From CALDTK01 sp045110575 (GTDB taxonomy: Bacteria > Bacteroidota > Bacteroidia > Chitinophagales > Saprospiraceae), in assembly GCA_045110575.1 (NCBI GenBank), contig JBGCGF010000007.1, positions 1 to 64,000 on the forward strand: a stretch of 64,000 nucleotides of DNA. The letters are read 5' to 3'. Position 1 is the stretch's first letter, and each line of letters opens with the position of its first letter. Below are positions 1 to 8,423 of this stretch, in pieces. The notes under the pieces were generated by a model. It saw only the letters and a list, made by a program, of their open reading frames with translations. It made no database searches and was not told the DNA's origin. Position numbers and translations under genes: made by a program.

Positions 1-126
1 AGCGCTAAAGGGACTGAAGACTTCTGTGCGATACGCAGTGTTATCGCTACTGCTATCAAACAAGGCCTCAGACCAATCGAAGTACTACTCTTAAAGAAGC
101 AAATAGCGCTAGACCTCTTCAGGTAG
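1..126 (+). CDS. Transposase C-terminal fragment (runs off left edge)
   Basis: An open frame enters from the left edge and stops at TAG 124-126. Its 41 visible residues include GTEDFCAIRSVIATAIKQGL, which resembles the conserved C-terminal tail of DDE transposases of the IS66-like type, where a short helix ends in a run such as FxxIRSxxxTAxKxG. The catalytic core lies outside the window, so family and intactness cannot be judged. It overlaps the end of the convergent ATP-grasp gene by 18 bases, which suggests the element lies directly against that gene. This is a similarity judgement by eye on a short fragment, so confidence is moderate. Confidence 0.45.
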   Translation, partial: SAKGTEDFCAIRSVIATAIKQGLRPIEVLLLKKQIALDLFR

Positions 127-906
127 CTGAATAGTTACAAAGAAATTACTTTCAATCTTTGGAATAATCTCTTCAAATCTTTCAAGGACTGGGTTGACGT
201 TTTGATAATCTCCTTCATCCCAATATTTGTATGTGGTCATAACTTTCTTGTCTTTTACAAATACTCTGAATTCCTTCGTTAATGGCATACCACTTTCTGA
301 GTGGTTTGTAAGTTCTTCCAATTCAACGAATCTTCTAAAAACCAAACCTTCATTCAAATCTGAATCTTGTAATTCTATGAATTTCTTTACAATCGAATTC
401 ACCATTTCGGTATTTGACGAATCTGGTATAAAGCAAGCTTCTTTCCAATAGTGCTTTTGAGATTTGACATAGTCTTTAATGACTATTGGATTGTCTTCAA
501 ATTCTTCGATTTGATTTTTGAAATCCTGTATATTAAATTCTCCTTTCAATTCTTTAAAAGTTGACTGCGGAGTATAATCTTTAATCGTTTCATAACTTTC
601 AGGCAAGTAATGGCAGAATTTATATTGATCTGGTTTGTTGATTAACTCTATGTTCTTATCAAGAAGAGCCTCGTATAGCAAGCGATATTGATTGGGTTTG
701 AGCATCCAACCTCGATATATCCCTGCCTCTTTTTCAACGTTTGATCGAACTCTTTTAATTGCTGAATCAATATTGCCCTTTTTGATCTCCTCAAAGCTTA
801 TCAGCGATACTGACAAGAGGCTTTTCTTTGCAGATTCATATTCTTCTGCATACATATAATCGACCTCTTTAGGGCTGAATCCACTATCACAGAATATTAC
901 TCTCAT
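109..906 (-). CDS. ATP-grasp domain protein, R2K-clade-like
   Basis: A 265-residue protein with features of the compact ATP-grasp (R2K) ligase group. There is a lysine-bearing strand IVIKDYVKSQKH (141-152), a second conserved strand GLVFRRFVELE (187-197) with the RR pair typical of this clade, and EFRVFVKDK (212-220) before an acidic C-terminus. Family members are predicted to ligate amino acids or peptides using ATP; the substrate here is unknown. The gene is clearly more AT-rich than glpK and mnmH upstream and abuts a transposase remnant, so recent acquisition is plausible. It lies 142 bases downstream of mnmH on the same strand and probably has its own promoter in that gap. Confidence 0.7.
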   Translation of the reverse strand: MRVIFCDSGFSPKEVDYMYAEEYESAKKSLLSVSLISFEEIKKGNIDSAIKRVRSNVEKEAGIYRGWMLKPNQYRLLYEALLDKNIELINKPDQYKFCHYLPESYETIKDYTPQSTFKELKGEFNIQDFKNQIEEFEDNPIVIKDYVKSQKHYWKEACFIPDSSNTEMVNSIVKKFIELQDSDLNEGLVFRRFVELEELTNHSESGMPLTKEFRVFVKDKKVMTTYKYWDEGDYQNVNPVLERFEEIIPKIESNFFVTIQLPEEV

Positions 907-1048
907 TTTTTTATTTTTTGCTTGTGTATAACTACCCTATATACCCACCTTTCCTGTGGATTCGTTCCTGTTTTGTCGCTTGTACATATGTCTTATGCTC
1001 GAAAAAAATGGCATTACACCGTATCATTCGAAATGTAGCAAAAATTCC

Positions 1049-2074
1049 TCAAACCAACCCCTTCGCCAACTCCCCCAACCCCTCAAACCGCACCTCTACC
1101 CTATCCGCACTCGGCACCTCCTGTCGCGCCGAATAATGCGCATACGCCTTATCGTAATAAGCCAACACCAAATCAGCCACCGCAGCAGCATCTCCGTTAT
1201 TCGCAGCTTCAATCGCTTGCTTGGCGGCCAAACCACCCAAACGCTTCTGAATCTTTTCAACCGTAGCAATAATCTCTGCAGGAGGATACGCACCATACAT
1301 GTCTACGATGTGCGCCAAACGGTCTTCCCGCGGAACGATGAGCATCAACCGATGAGAATCGGCCAACTTATCGTTGATCGCATGAGGCAAAAACACACTA
1401 CCAATGTTGCGGCTCTCATTCTCCGCCCAAACGGTTTTGGAGACATCAAACTTTCGTAGCTCGTCGAAAATCAGATTGGTCGCATGCTCCGAACTCGGCT
1501 GCACCGTACCCGGAACCAACCCAAAGGCACTGCCCCGGTGATTCGCGATTCCTTCCAAGTCTAACACTTGAGCACCTAGCCTTTTAAGCTCATGCAACAA
1601 GACCGTTTTACCAGAGCCTGTGCTACCATCAACCACCGTTAAGGTGTGCGGCAGATTCTCCAGGTACTCCCGACCGTGATTGCGATACGCCTTATAGCCA
1701 CCCTTCAACCGCGTGACCTTAAAACCAGCCTTCTCCAACAGGATCGAAACCGAAGCCGAACGGTCTCCACCACGCCAACAATAGACGCCGATTTCATTAG
1801 GCAAACCTCCCTTCTGCGAATACTTGGCAGCCTCTTCGACCAACCAACGTAACTTCGGGCCGACGATCTCAAGTCCTTCTAAGAACGCTTGTTTCGGATC
1901 TTTTTTCTTGTACGTCGTACCTACTTGCGCACGCTCTTCATCTGAGAAAAGCGGCAGTGGCTGGGCGCCAATAACGCGACCTTGCTCAAACTCTCCCGGA
2001 GAGCGAGTATCCAGTAAAACCAAGCCTTCAGCCTGCTTCTTGAGAAATTCTTCTGGCGATACGAGGTCTATCAT
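1049..2074 (-). CDS. mnmH: tRNA 2-selenouridine synthase MnmH (SelU)
   Basis: A 341-residue two-domain protein. Residues 1-130 form a rhodanese domain whose active-site cysteine lies in CWRGGDRS (Cys99). It is followed by a P-loop domain with Walker A motif GSTGSGKT (150-157). This is the known MnmH architecture, which replaces sulfur by selenium at the wobble 2-thiouridine of some tRNAs through a geranylated intermediate. It needs selenophosphate, so a selD gene is expected elsewhere; none is in this window. Its ATG overlaps the glpK stop as ATGA, indicating translational coupling with an apparently unrelated enzyme. Length and motifs are normal for the family. Confidence 0.93.
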   Translation of the reverse strand: MIDLVSPEEFLKKQAEGLVLLDTRSPGEFEQGRVIGAQPLPLFSDEERAQVGTTYKKKDPKQAFLEGLEIVGPKLRWLVEEAAKYSQKGGLPNEIGVYCWRGGDRSASVSILLEKAGFKVTRLKGGYKAYRNHGREYLENLPHTLTVVDGSTGSGKTVLLHELKRLGAQVLDLEGIANHRGSAFGLVPGTVQPSSEHATNLIFDELRKFDVSKTVWAENESRNIGSVFLPHAINDKLADSHRLMLIVPREDRLAHIVDMYGAYPPAEIIATVEKIQKRLGGLAAKQAIEAANNGDAAAVADLVLAYYDKAYAHYSARQEVPSADRVEVRFEGLGELAKGLV

Positions 2075-3561
2075 TCACTAAACGCCTGACAGGCTTTTAC
2101 TGCACGTTGCCAACCCGCATACAGCTTGTCGATTTCCGCAGGAGGATTACTTACTTCAAAGGTTTCGGTCGGGAGTTTTAGCGAAAGCAAATCACTCATA
2201 CTCCACATCCCTACACCAAGGCCAGCAAGGAACGCTGCGCCCATGGCCGTAGCCTCGCCGAAGGTACGTCGCACCACCGGTCGCTGAATCATGTCCGACT
2301 GAAACTGCATCAACCAATTGTTGGCCGAAGCACCTCCGTCTACCTTCAAATTGACGAGCTCAAGACCGCTATCCGCAGCCATCGCATCAATCAAATCACG
2401 TGTTTGGTAGGCAAGACTTTCAAGCGTTGCACGCGTGAGGTAGCGCTTATCCGAACCTCTCGTCAAACCGAAAATCGCTCCTTTCGCATTGCCATCCCAA
2501 TACGGCGCACCAAGTCCCGCAAAAGCAGGAACAACATACACGCCTCCGTTATCATCAACCGAACTTGCAATCGCTTCGCTCTTCGCCGCATCATCAAACA
2601 GGTTCAAGCCATCACGCAACCATTGCACTGCAGCACCCGCAACGAGGATAGATCCCTCAAGCGCATAGTGACGCTCACCATTGATCGTCCAAGCAATCGT
2701 CGTTACCAGTCCATTTGTACTCGGTCGCGCCGTCGTACCCGTATGCATAAGCATGAAGCAACCTGTACCATACGTGTTCTTCGCCTGCCCTGCCTCAAAG
2801 CAACGCTGACCAAAGAGCGCAGACTGCTGATCACCTGCGATACCTGCAATCGGGACCGCTGCACCAAAGAGTTTCTCATCGGTCTTCGCCAAAACACCCG
2901 AACTCTCTACAACGGTAGGTAGCTCGTTTTGGCGTAAGCTGAACTCAGACAACAACTCTTCTGCCCACTGCCCTTTATGGATGTCAAACACCAACGTCCG
3001 CGATGCATTCGTCTCATCCATAATGTGCGACGCACCTCCTGTGAGCTTATGTACCAACCAGGTATCAATCGTTCCAAAACGCAAATCATCCTCAGCGCGC
3101 GCCTGCTTCACACTGTCCACATGCTGAAGCATCCACTCCATCTTGCTACCGGTGAAATACGCATCGACGATCAAACCTGTCTTCGCAGTAAACTCATCTC
3201 CACGATCAGCACGCAGCTTCGCACAACGATCAGAAGTACGCTTGTCCTGCCACACGATTGCGCGCGTCAAGGCTTTGCCCGTCTTCGCACTAAATGCAAC
3301 GCACGTTTCTCGTTGGTTCGTAATACCAATCGCAGCGACATCCGACATCGTAATGCCTGCCTTTTTCATGGCCTCGTTCATCGTCTCAGACTGGGCCTCC
3401 CAAATCTCTTCCGCGTCATGCTCCACCCATCCAGGTCGAGGATAATGCTGCTGAAATTCTTGTTGAGCGAGTGAGACGAGTTTTGCGGAAGCATCAAAAA
3501 TGAGCGTCCGGCAACTCGTTGTGCCTGCATCTAGGGCCAAAATGTACTTGCTTGTCGACAT
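2071..3561 (-). CDS. glpK: Glycerol kinase
   Basis: A 496-residue FGGY-family kinase that phosphorylates glycerol to sn-glycerol 3-phosphate in the cytoplasm. Visible marks are the phosphate-binding DAGTT (11-15), TNQRET (81-86) and GDQQSALFGQ (243-252). Full length matches bacterial GlpK. It is the first gene of a two-gene operon with mnmH (4-base overlap). Four near-copies of the dispersed 14-mer lie inside the coding sequence, near 2175, 2882, 2926 and 3480. They are translated as SLRQN, VLAKT and related peptides in different frames, so they are tolerated insertions or drifted words rather than a protein motif. No glpF or glpD lies nearby. Confidence 0.96.
   Translation of the reverse strand: MSTSKYILALDAGTTSCRTLIFDASAKLVSLAQQEFQQHYPRPGWVEHDAEEIWEAQSETMNEAMKKAGITMSDVAAIGITNQRETCVAFSAKTGKALTRAIVWQDKRTSDRCAKLRADRGDEFTAKTGLIVDAYFTGSKMEWMLQHVDSVKQARAEDDLRFGTIDTWLVHKLTGGASHIMDETNASRTLVFDIHKGQWAEELLSEFSLRQNELPTVVESSGVLAKTDEKLFGAAVPIAGIAGDQQSALFGQRCFEAGQAKNTYGTGCFMLMHTGTTARPSTNGLVTTIAWTINGERHYALEGSILVAGAAVQWLRDGLNLFDDAAKSEAIASSVDDNGGVYVVPAFAGLGAPYWDGNAKGAIFGLTRGSDKRYLTRATLESLAYQTRDLIDAMAADSGLELVNLKVDGGASANNWLMQFQSDMIQRPVVRRTFGEATAMGAAFLAGLGVGMWSMSDLLSLKLPTETFEVSNPPAEIDKLYAGWQRAVKACQAFSE
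2882..2939. repeat. Inverted pair of the dispersed 14-mer in glpK
   Basis: GTCTTCGCCAAAAC at 2882-2895 faces GTTTTGGCGTAAGC at 2926-2939. Each differs from the consensus GCTTTCGCCAAAAC by one or two bases. The arms are separated by 30 bases and could pair in RNA. Both lie in the glpK coding frame. Confidence 0.6.
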
Positions 3562-3710
3562 ATTTTTATCTTGATGATGAATTGGAAAACCGAACGGGTT
3601 GGTAGTAGGTTGTTGCCGTGAAGCTAATGCCTTAAGCGTGTGTTTCCAGAATCAGGTTCTGGCGAGATCACTCAACTTTAGGCGAACGAGCTTTTTCTAA
3701 TCCGGCGCTC

Positions 3711-5315
3711 ATGATTCCAACTCCAACGGTCAAGGTAGACTACCTAAGTTTTCGCGAAAGCGGTCAATTTTCAGCACGCGACATCGCATACGCCGAACAG
3801 GATTCAGCATTGGCGCCTTTCATGGCCCATTCGCCTACTATTTCAGCTTTCGCCAAAACCATCGAGACGCGCCTTCAACACCCTGTTGATCGCAAGACGT
3901 TGGTTGAAGTGCTCACCGAGCAATACGCTTCATACGGTGTGAAACCACCTGAGAATTTAAGTGCCCTTTCGGAAAAACACACGTTTTCGATCACGACTGC
4001 CCACCAAGCTTCGCTGTTCTTAGGTCCGTTGTATTATGTCTACAAAATCCTTAGTGCCGTCTCGCTAGCGCGTTCGCTCAAGGAAACGTATCCAGAACAT
4101 GACTTCGTTCCTGTCTTTGTACTAGGAGCAGAGGATCATGATTTGGACGAGATCGATCACGTGCGCCTCAACGGCAAAACCATCACTTGGAAGACACAGC
4201 AAACAGGATCTACGGGAGCAATGTCTTTGTCCGAAATCGGTGAAGCACTCGAGCAAGTAACCAGCGATCTTGGTCCGAGCAGTGCTGCCAAAGACCTAAA
4301 GGCGCTTCTAGAAAAATGCTACACGCCTCAGCGAACACTTGGTGTGGCAACGGCGCACTTTGTGGCAGCCCTTTTCAAAGACTACGGCGTTGTGGTGGCA
4401 AACTTGAACGATCTTCGCTTCAAGCAAAACTTTGCGCCCATCATTGCGCGTGAAATTCTAGAGCAAGCCAGCCAAAAACTCATTGCAGAAGCAGTTACAG
4501 AACTCGAAGAAGTCGGCTACTCGCAGCAAGCGCATGCACGCGACATCAACTTCTTCTACCTGCAACCCGGTCGCCGAGACCGCTTGGTGGTAGAAGGCGA
4601 TCGCATAGAGGTATTGGATACCGACATCTCTTGGTCTACCGAAGAAGTAAAAGCAGAAATCGCTGCTCACCCCGAGCGTTTCAGTCCGAACGTGGTCATG
4701 CGTCCTCTCTTACAAGAAAGTGTACTCCCCAACCTCGCCTATGTAGGTGGAGGTGGTGAGCTCGCCTACTGGCTAGAGCGCAAGCAGCAATTCGCAGAAT
4801 TCGGCGTGCCGTATCCTGTCCTCGTCCGTCGCGACAGTGCATGGTGGGTAAGTCAAAAGCAAGCACAACGCTTAGAGAAACTTGACATCAGCAAGCTCGA
4901 CCTTCTTGGTGATGAGCACCAGTTACTCAAGCGCTACGTGACGAGTCACAATGCCGACAACCTTGATTTCTCCGAGGAATTAGAAACCCTCAACCGCATT
5001 TTCGAAGGCCTTGCTGAGCGTGCAAAAGCAGTCGACCCTACCCTAGCCCCTCGAGCTTTATCCCACGGTGCGCTCGCCGAAAAGCAGGTCACCAAACTTC
5101 AATCTCGATTGGTCCGCACTTTAAAAAAGCAGCAATCTACTTCTGTCGAGCAGATTCAGGCCTTACGCGCAGACCTCCTCCCTGGCGGCGGTCTACAAGA
5201 GCGTAAAAACAGCTTTATGGAGCAGTACGTGCTATACGGCCCCCATTTCTTCGATACGTTGTTGGAGCATTTTGATCCGTTGGATATGCGTCTTAAGGTG
5301 TTTACGGAGGTGTGA
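3711..5315 (+). CDS. bshC: Bacillithiol biosynthesis cysteine-adding enzyme BshC
   Basis: A 534-residue protein with the BshC signature blocks TTAHQASLFLGPLYYVYK (95-112) and VLGAEDHDLDEIDH (137-150), the family's AEDHDxDE core. A coiled C-terminal region follows (about 400-500). BshC adds cysteine to glucosaminyl-malate, the last step of bacillithiol synthesis, so this organism probably uses bacillithiol as its low-molecular-weight thiol. No bshA or bshB is in the window. An exact dispersed 14-mer (3846-3859) encodes SAFAKT, and a one-mismatch copy (3748-3761) encodes SFRES. It is divergent from glpK with about 150 bases between them. The product is cytoplasmic. Confidence 0.93.
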   Translation: MIPTPTVKVDYLSFRESGQFSARDIAYAEQDSALAPFMAHSPTISAFAKTIETRLQHPVDRKTLVEVLTEQYASYGVKPPENLSALSEKHTFSITTAHQASLFLGPLYYVYKILSAVSLARSLKETYPEHDFVPVFVLGAEDHDLDEIDHVRLNGKTITWKTQQTGSTGAMSLSEIGEALEQVTSDLGPSSAAKDLKALLEKCYTPQRTLGVATAHFVAALFKDYGVVVANLNDLRFKQNFAPIIAREILEQASQKLIAEAVTELEEVGYSQQAHARDINFFYLQPGRRDRLVVEGDRIEVLDTDISWSTEEVKAEIAAHPERFSPNVVMRPLLQESVLPNLAYVGGGGELAYWLERKQQFAEFGVPYPVLVRRDSAWWVSQKQAQRLEKLDISKLDLLGDEHQLLKRYVTSHNADNLDFSEELETLNRIFEGLAERAKAVDPTLAPRALSHGALAEKQVTKLQSRLVRTLKKQQSTSVEQIQALRADLLPGGGLQERKNSFMEQYVLYGPHFFDTLLEHFDPLDMRLKVFTEV

Positions 5316-5320
5316 GTTAA

Positions 5321-5374
5321 GATTTGAGATTTGGGATTTGGGATTTGAGATTTGAGATCGCTACTAGGGACGCT
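5321..5374. repeat. Heptamer array GATTTGR x5 plus TAGGGACGCT motif
   Basis: Five consecutive 7-base units (gatttga, gatttgg, gatttgg, gatttga, gatttga) start six bases after the bshC stop. They are followed by gatcgct and actagggacgct. The same order of parts recurs after the acyl-CoA dehydrogenase gene at 8132-8178. Confidence 0.85.
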
Positions 5375-5421
5375 CGGGCCAGACGTCATAACCAGACCAT
5401 GGTATAAAACCATATCCTTAA

Positions 5422-5525
5422 CGTCATTGCGAGGCACGACGAAGGAGCTGACGTGGCAATCTCTCCTATCGAACAGCCGGATTGCCACGCCAGCCATTCG
5501 TTACTCATGTCCTCTCGCAATGACG
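5422..5525. repeat. CATTGCGAG-type extragenic inverted repeat, copy 1
   Basis: A 104-base element with perfect 12-base terminal inverted repeats, CGTCATTGCGAG and CTCGCAATGACG. Inner arms also pair (cgtggcaatc against gattgccacg). Similar CATTGCGAG/GGCAATC elements are, from memory, scattered in intergenic DNA of many bacteria. They behave like non-autonomous palindromic elements. A more decayed second copy is at 8307-8412. Confidence 0.8.
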
Positions 5526-5555
5526 GAACGTTCGCGCTATGGATAAACGTCCAGC

Positions 5556-6222
5556 TCTTAGCAGCAGGCTCCCTGCGATGAAAACTTCCAATTCGAACGC
5601 CTGAGCAGAGCTCAGATGCCGCGTTCTTCCGTGCAATAAAATGCCTGACAACACCTCTAAAAGCCTACGCGCTCTGAACGAGCATCCTGCATTGTCGCCC
5701 CGCAGTATTGCGGGGTGATCCTCGCACTTGTTGCGGGACGTTCTCTGCTCCCTTGCGCAGTCTGCGGAGTCCCGCGAAGCGAGGATCTCCGACAGGTTTC
5801 CCTGCGATAAAAATTTCCAATCCGAACGCCTGAGCAGAGCTCAGATGCCGCGTTCTTCCTTAAGATAAAATGCTTGACAACACCTCTAAAAGCCCACGCG
5901 CTCTGAACGCACCTCTCGACTCTGCGCCCTCTGCCCCTCTGCGAAAGCCCGCAGGGCACTCTGCGTGAACCCGCTTGACAACACCTCTAAAAGCCCACGC
6001 GCTCTGAACGAGCATCCTGCATTGTCGCCCCGCAGTATTGCGGGGTGATCCTCGCACTTGTTGCGGGACGTTCTCTGCTCCCTTGCGCAGTCTGCGGAGT
6101 CCCGCGAAGCGAGGATCTCCGACAGGCTTCCCTGCGATAAAATTTCCAATCCGAACGCCTGAGCAGAGCTCAGATGCCGCGTTCTTCACTGCGATAAAAT
6201 GCTTGACAACACCTCTAACGTT
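5556..6222. repeat. Array A of the ~200-bp hairpin unit (3 copies)
   Basis: Three copies of a long unit are marked by the segment CGAACGCCTGAGCAGAGCTC at 5594, 5823 and 6152. Each unit contains a hairpin CTGAGC-AGA-GCTCAG nested in GAACGC/GCGTTC. It then carries a segment ending in gacaacacctctaaaa, and a block with CCCCGCA-gtat-TGCGGGG before gtgatcctcgcacttgttgcg. A 65-base insertion with tgcgccctctgcccctctgc lies between copies 2 and 3. The region fills the gap before the DUF6580 gene. Open frames in it are repeats of each other and are not treated as genes. Confidence 0.85.
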
Positions 6223-6260
6223 CTTCCCTGAATTAAAGACCTCCGCGATCCACACACCCA

Positions 6261-6296
6261 TCTCGGCATTAAAAATTATCAACTAACAATTATCAA
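6261..6296. repeat. TCGGCATT motif with TTATCAA heptamers
   Basis: tctcggcatt is followed by ttatcaa, ctaacaa and ttatcaa in 7-base phase. This is the right half of the heptamer element seen at 24480, 30060, 49380 and 57777. It ends just upstream of the -7 box of the next gene. Confidence 0.65.
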
Positions 6297-6307
6297 TCAA
6301 GCCTCAT

Positions 6308-6315
6308 TACCTTTG
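6308..6315 (+). promoter_or_regulatory. -7 box TACCTTTG for DUF6580 gene
   Basis: A perfect match to the Bacteroidota TAnnTTTG -7 consensus, five bases before ATG 6320. It implies a leaderless or very short-leader transcript. No convincing -33 TTG was seen. Confidence 0.6.
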
Positions 6316-6319
6316 CGAC

Positions 6320-6874
6320 ATGCGCCCATCAATTTTCACGTTAGTCTCATTGGTATTTGTTGGCTTTTTCGCCCGCATGGTACCTCACCCGATGAATTTC
6401 ACGCCGATTGTGGCGATGGCACTTCTCGCAGGGGTATACGCAAAGCCGCGTTGGCTAGCGCTTGCAATTCCATTCGCAGCAATGTTTGTGAGCGACTTGG
6501 TATTGAACAACACACTTTACGCAGCTTACTTCGAAGGCTTTTCATTCTTCGGGATCTGGGGCGTTTACGCAGCACTAGCCGCGGTAGCACTTCTTCCATT
6601 GATCCTCAAGGCAACAAAAGGCTCAAGTTTATTGAAGCTGACAGGTGTTGGTGTAGGTGGCGCGACCATCTTCTTTTTGGTAAGCAACTTGGCCGACTGG
6701 GCGACGTATGGAATGTACCCGATGAACCCAGCAGGCCTACTGGCATGCTACGTTGCAGGTCTTCCATTCTTCCTCAACACACTCCTGAGTACGCTTCTTT
6801 TCGGTAGCATTGGTGTTGCAGTAATGCGCGCTGTAGAGTTGAAGTTCGGGAAGCTTCAGGCCGTTCGTGCCTAA
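6320..6874 (+). CDS. DUF6580-like integral membrane protein
   Basis: A 184-residue protein with about five or six hydrophobic segments and an N-terminal PHPMNFTPIVAMALLAG block (22-38). This PHPxNFxPIxAMAL motif is typical of the DUF6580 family, whose fold may resemble S-components of energy-coupling transporters; that resemblance is inference. Substrate unknown. The start is fixed by the -7 box only five bases upstream. It stands between two copies of a composite repeat cassette together with the acyl-CoA dehydrogenase gene, about 100 bases downstream. Not obviously in an operon. Confidence 0.7.
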   Translation: MRPSIFTLVSLVFVGFFARMVPHPMNFTPIVAMALLAGVYAKPRWLALAIPFAAMFVSDLVLNNTLYAAYFEGFSFFGIWGVYAALAAVALLPLILKATKGSSLLKLTGVGVGGATIFFLVSNLADWATYGMYPMNPAGLLACYVAGLPFFLNTLLSTLLFGSIGVAVMRAVELKFGKLQAVRA

Positions 6875-6976
6875 CACAATTCTCACATTTACGTAAACGC
6901 CCTGTATACATGAAAACCATGTGCACAGGGCGTTTGTAGTTTCACTACATTCGTGGCCCCTTACCAAGTAATAGAA

Positions 6977-8131
6977 ATGACAGCAACAGCAGAAGCTCAA
7001 GAAGCATTGGACATGATCCGCACATCGGCTCGCGATTTCGCAGAGGCGCATATTCGTCCACACATCATGGAGTGGGACGAGGCTCAACATTGGCCAAGAG
7101 AGCTGTTCACTAAGTTAGGTGAGCATGGTTTTCTAGGCGTGCTCGTTCCTGAGCAATATGGAGGATCTGCACTTGGCTACCAAGAGTACATCACCGTTGT
7201 TGAAGAGATCTCGAAAGTTGATCCTTCTATTGGCTTGAGCGTCGCTGCACACAACTCACTTTGTACCAACCACATCTTGATGTTTGGTAACGATGAGCAG
7301 AAGCAGAAGTACCTCCCTAACCTAGCGACAGGCACCCACGTTGGTGCTTGGGGCCTTACTGAGCCAAACACTGGTTCAGATGCAGGTCGCATGGAAACGG
7401 TTGCAGTACGCGATGGTGACGACTACATCATCAACGGAGCAAAGAGCTGGATCACCCACGGTAAGAGTGGTGAGGTTGCAGTGGTCATTGTTCGTACGGG
7501 TGAGAAGTTAGATTCTCACGGAATGACAGCGTTTGTTGTCGAGCGTGGAACTCCAGGTTTCCGTGCAGGCAAGAAAGAAAACAAGCTAGGCATGCGTGCC
7601 TCTGAGACGGCTGAGATGATCTTTGAAGATTGTCGCGTGCCTGCTGCTAATCGCCTCGGCGCAGAAGGCGAAGGCTTCATCCAAGCAATGAAGATTCTTG
7701 ACGGTGGACGTATCTCCATCGCAGCGCTTTCTCTCGGTATCGCCAAAGGTGCTTACGAAGCAAGTGTTGCATACAGCAAGGAGCGCGAGCAGTTCGGTCA
7801 GCCGATCTCGAAGTTCCAAGCAATTGCATTCAAGTTGGCTGATATGCAAACAACAATTCACGCCGCAGAAGCGCTCACGCGTCACGCTGGTGGATTGAAA
7901 GATGCAGGTCTACCGATGACAAAAATTGCAGCAATGGCGAAGTACCAAGCCTCTGAGGTTTGTGTGGCTGTTGCTACCGATGCGATTCAAGTTTTCGGTG
8001 GATACGGTTACACGAAGGATTACCCGGTAGAGAAGTTCTTCCGTGACTCAAAGCTTTGCACCATTGGTGAGGGCACGAGTGAGATCCAGAAGTTGGTGAT
8101 CTCTCGCATGTTGCTGAAGGGACAAGAGTAA
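6977..8131 (+). CDS. Acyl-CoA dehydrogenase (short/branched-chain type)
   Basis: A FAD-dependent acyl-CoA dehydrogenase, 384 residues from the ATG chosen here. An upstream in-frame GTG at 6953 would add eight residues without a clear signal. Visible blocks are the substrate/FAD region AWGLTEPNTGSDAGRMET, the YxxxREQFGQPISKFQ helix and the C-terminal GEGTSEIQKLVISRML. The Glu of GEGTSE sits at the position of the catalytic base in short-chain dehydrogenases. It oxidises acyl-CoA to enoyl-CoA in fatty-acid or branched-chain breakdown; the exact chain length cannot be read from sequence. It ends in a strong intrinsic terminator at 8208-8244. Confidence 0.92.
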   Translation: MTATAEAQEALDMIRTSARDFAEAHIRPHIMEWDEAQHWPRELFTKLGEHGFLGVLVPEQYGGSALGYQEYITVVEEISKVDPSIGLSVAAHNSLCTNHILMFGNDEQKQKYLPNLATGTHVGAWGLTEPNTGSDAGRMETVAVRDGDDYIINGAKSWITHGKSGEVAVVIVRTGEKLDSHGMTAFVVERGTPGFRAGKKENKLGMRASETAEMIFEDCRVPAANRLGAEGEGFIQAMKILDGGRISIAALSLGIAKGAYEASVAYSKEREQFGQPISKFQAIAFKLADMQTTIHAAEALTRHAGGLKDAGLPMTKIAAMAKYQASEVCVAVATDAIQVFGGYGYTKDYPVEKFFRDSKLCTIGEGTSEIQKLVISRMLLKGQE

Positions 8132-8178
8132 GATGTGGGATATGAGATTTGAGACGTGGGATCGCTAATAGGGACGCT
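8132..8178. repeat. Heptamer array plus TAGGGACGCT motif, copy 2
   Basis: Units gatgtgg, gatatga, gatttga and gacgtgg begin directly after the stop codon. They are followed by gatcgct and aatagggacgct, the same order of parts as at 5321-5374 but more diverged. Confidence 0.8.
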
Positions 8179-8207
8179 ACGACTTGATTTCTAACTGCTC
8201 TTCAAAC

Positions 8208-8244
8208 AAAAAAGCCCGTGACTCGATGAGTCACGGGCTTTTTT
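8208..8244. terminator. Bidirectional intrinsic terminator
   Basis: A perfect 17-base stem, AAAAAAGCCCGTGACTC / GAGTCACGGGCTTTTTT, closes on a GAT loop. It has a T tract on both strands. It terminates the acyl-CoA dehydrogenase transcript and would block antisense entry from the repeat array. Confidence 0.92.
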
Positions 8245-8306
8245 GTTGAGCTTTTGAAGCCTGCGGCGCTGCCTTTCACGATGTTGTTTAGCCTGCGGCG
8301 CTTGCC

Positions 8307-8412
8307 CGTCATTGCTAGGCGCGACGAAGGAGCTGACGCGGCAATCTCTCATAACGATGCAGCCAGATTGCCACGCCAGCCATTCGTTCCTCATGACGGG
8401 TTGCAATAACGG
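8307..8412. repeat. CATTGCGAG-type extragenic inverted repeat, copy 2
   Basis: Starts cgtcattgctagg and shares with copy 1 the segments gcgacgaaggagctgacg and agattgccacgccagccatt. The right end is decayed (ttgcaataacgg). Confidence 0.75.
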
Positions 8413-8423
8413 GTTGCTCGCGC

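Noticed and set aside
2404..3474. Long plus-strand frames opposite glpK
   Set aside because: Antisense shadows of a well-supported gene with no family features.
5657..6282. Overlapping minus-strand frames sharing peptides such as KNAASELCSGVRIG
   Set aside because: They are translations of the repeat units in array A, overlap in several frames and have no promoter or start signals. Shared peptides follow from shared DNA.
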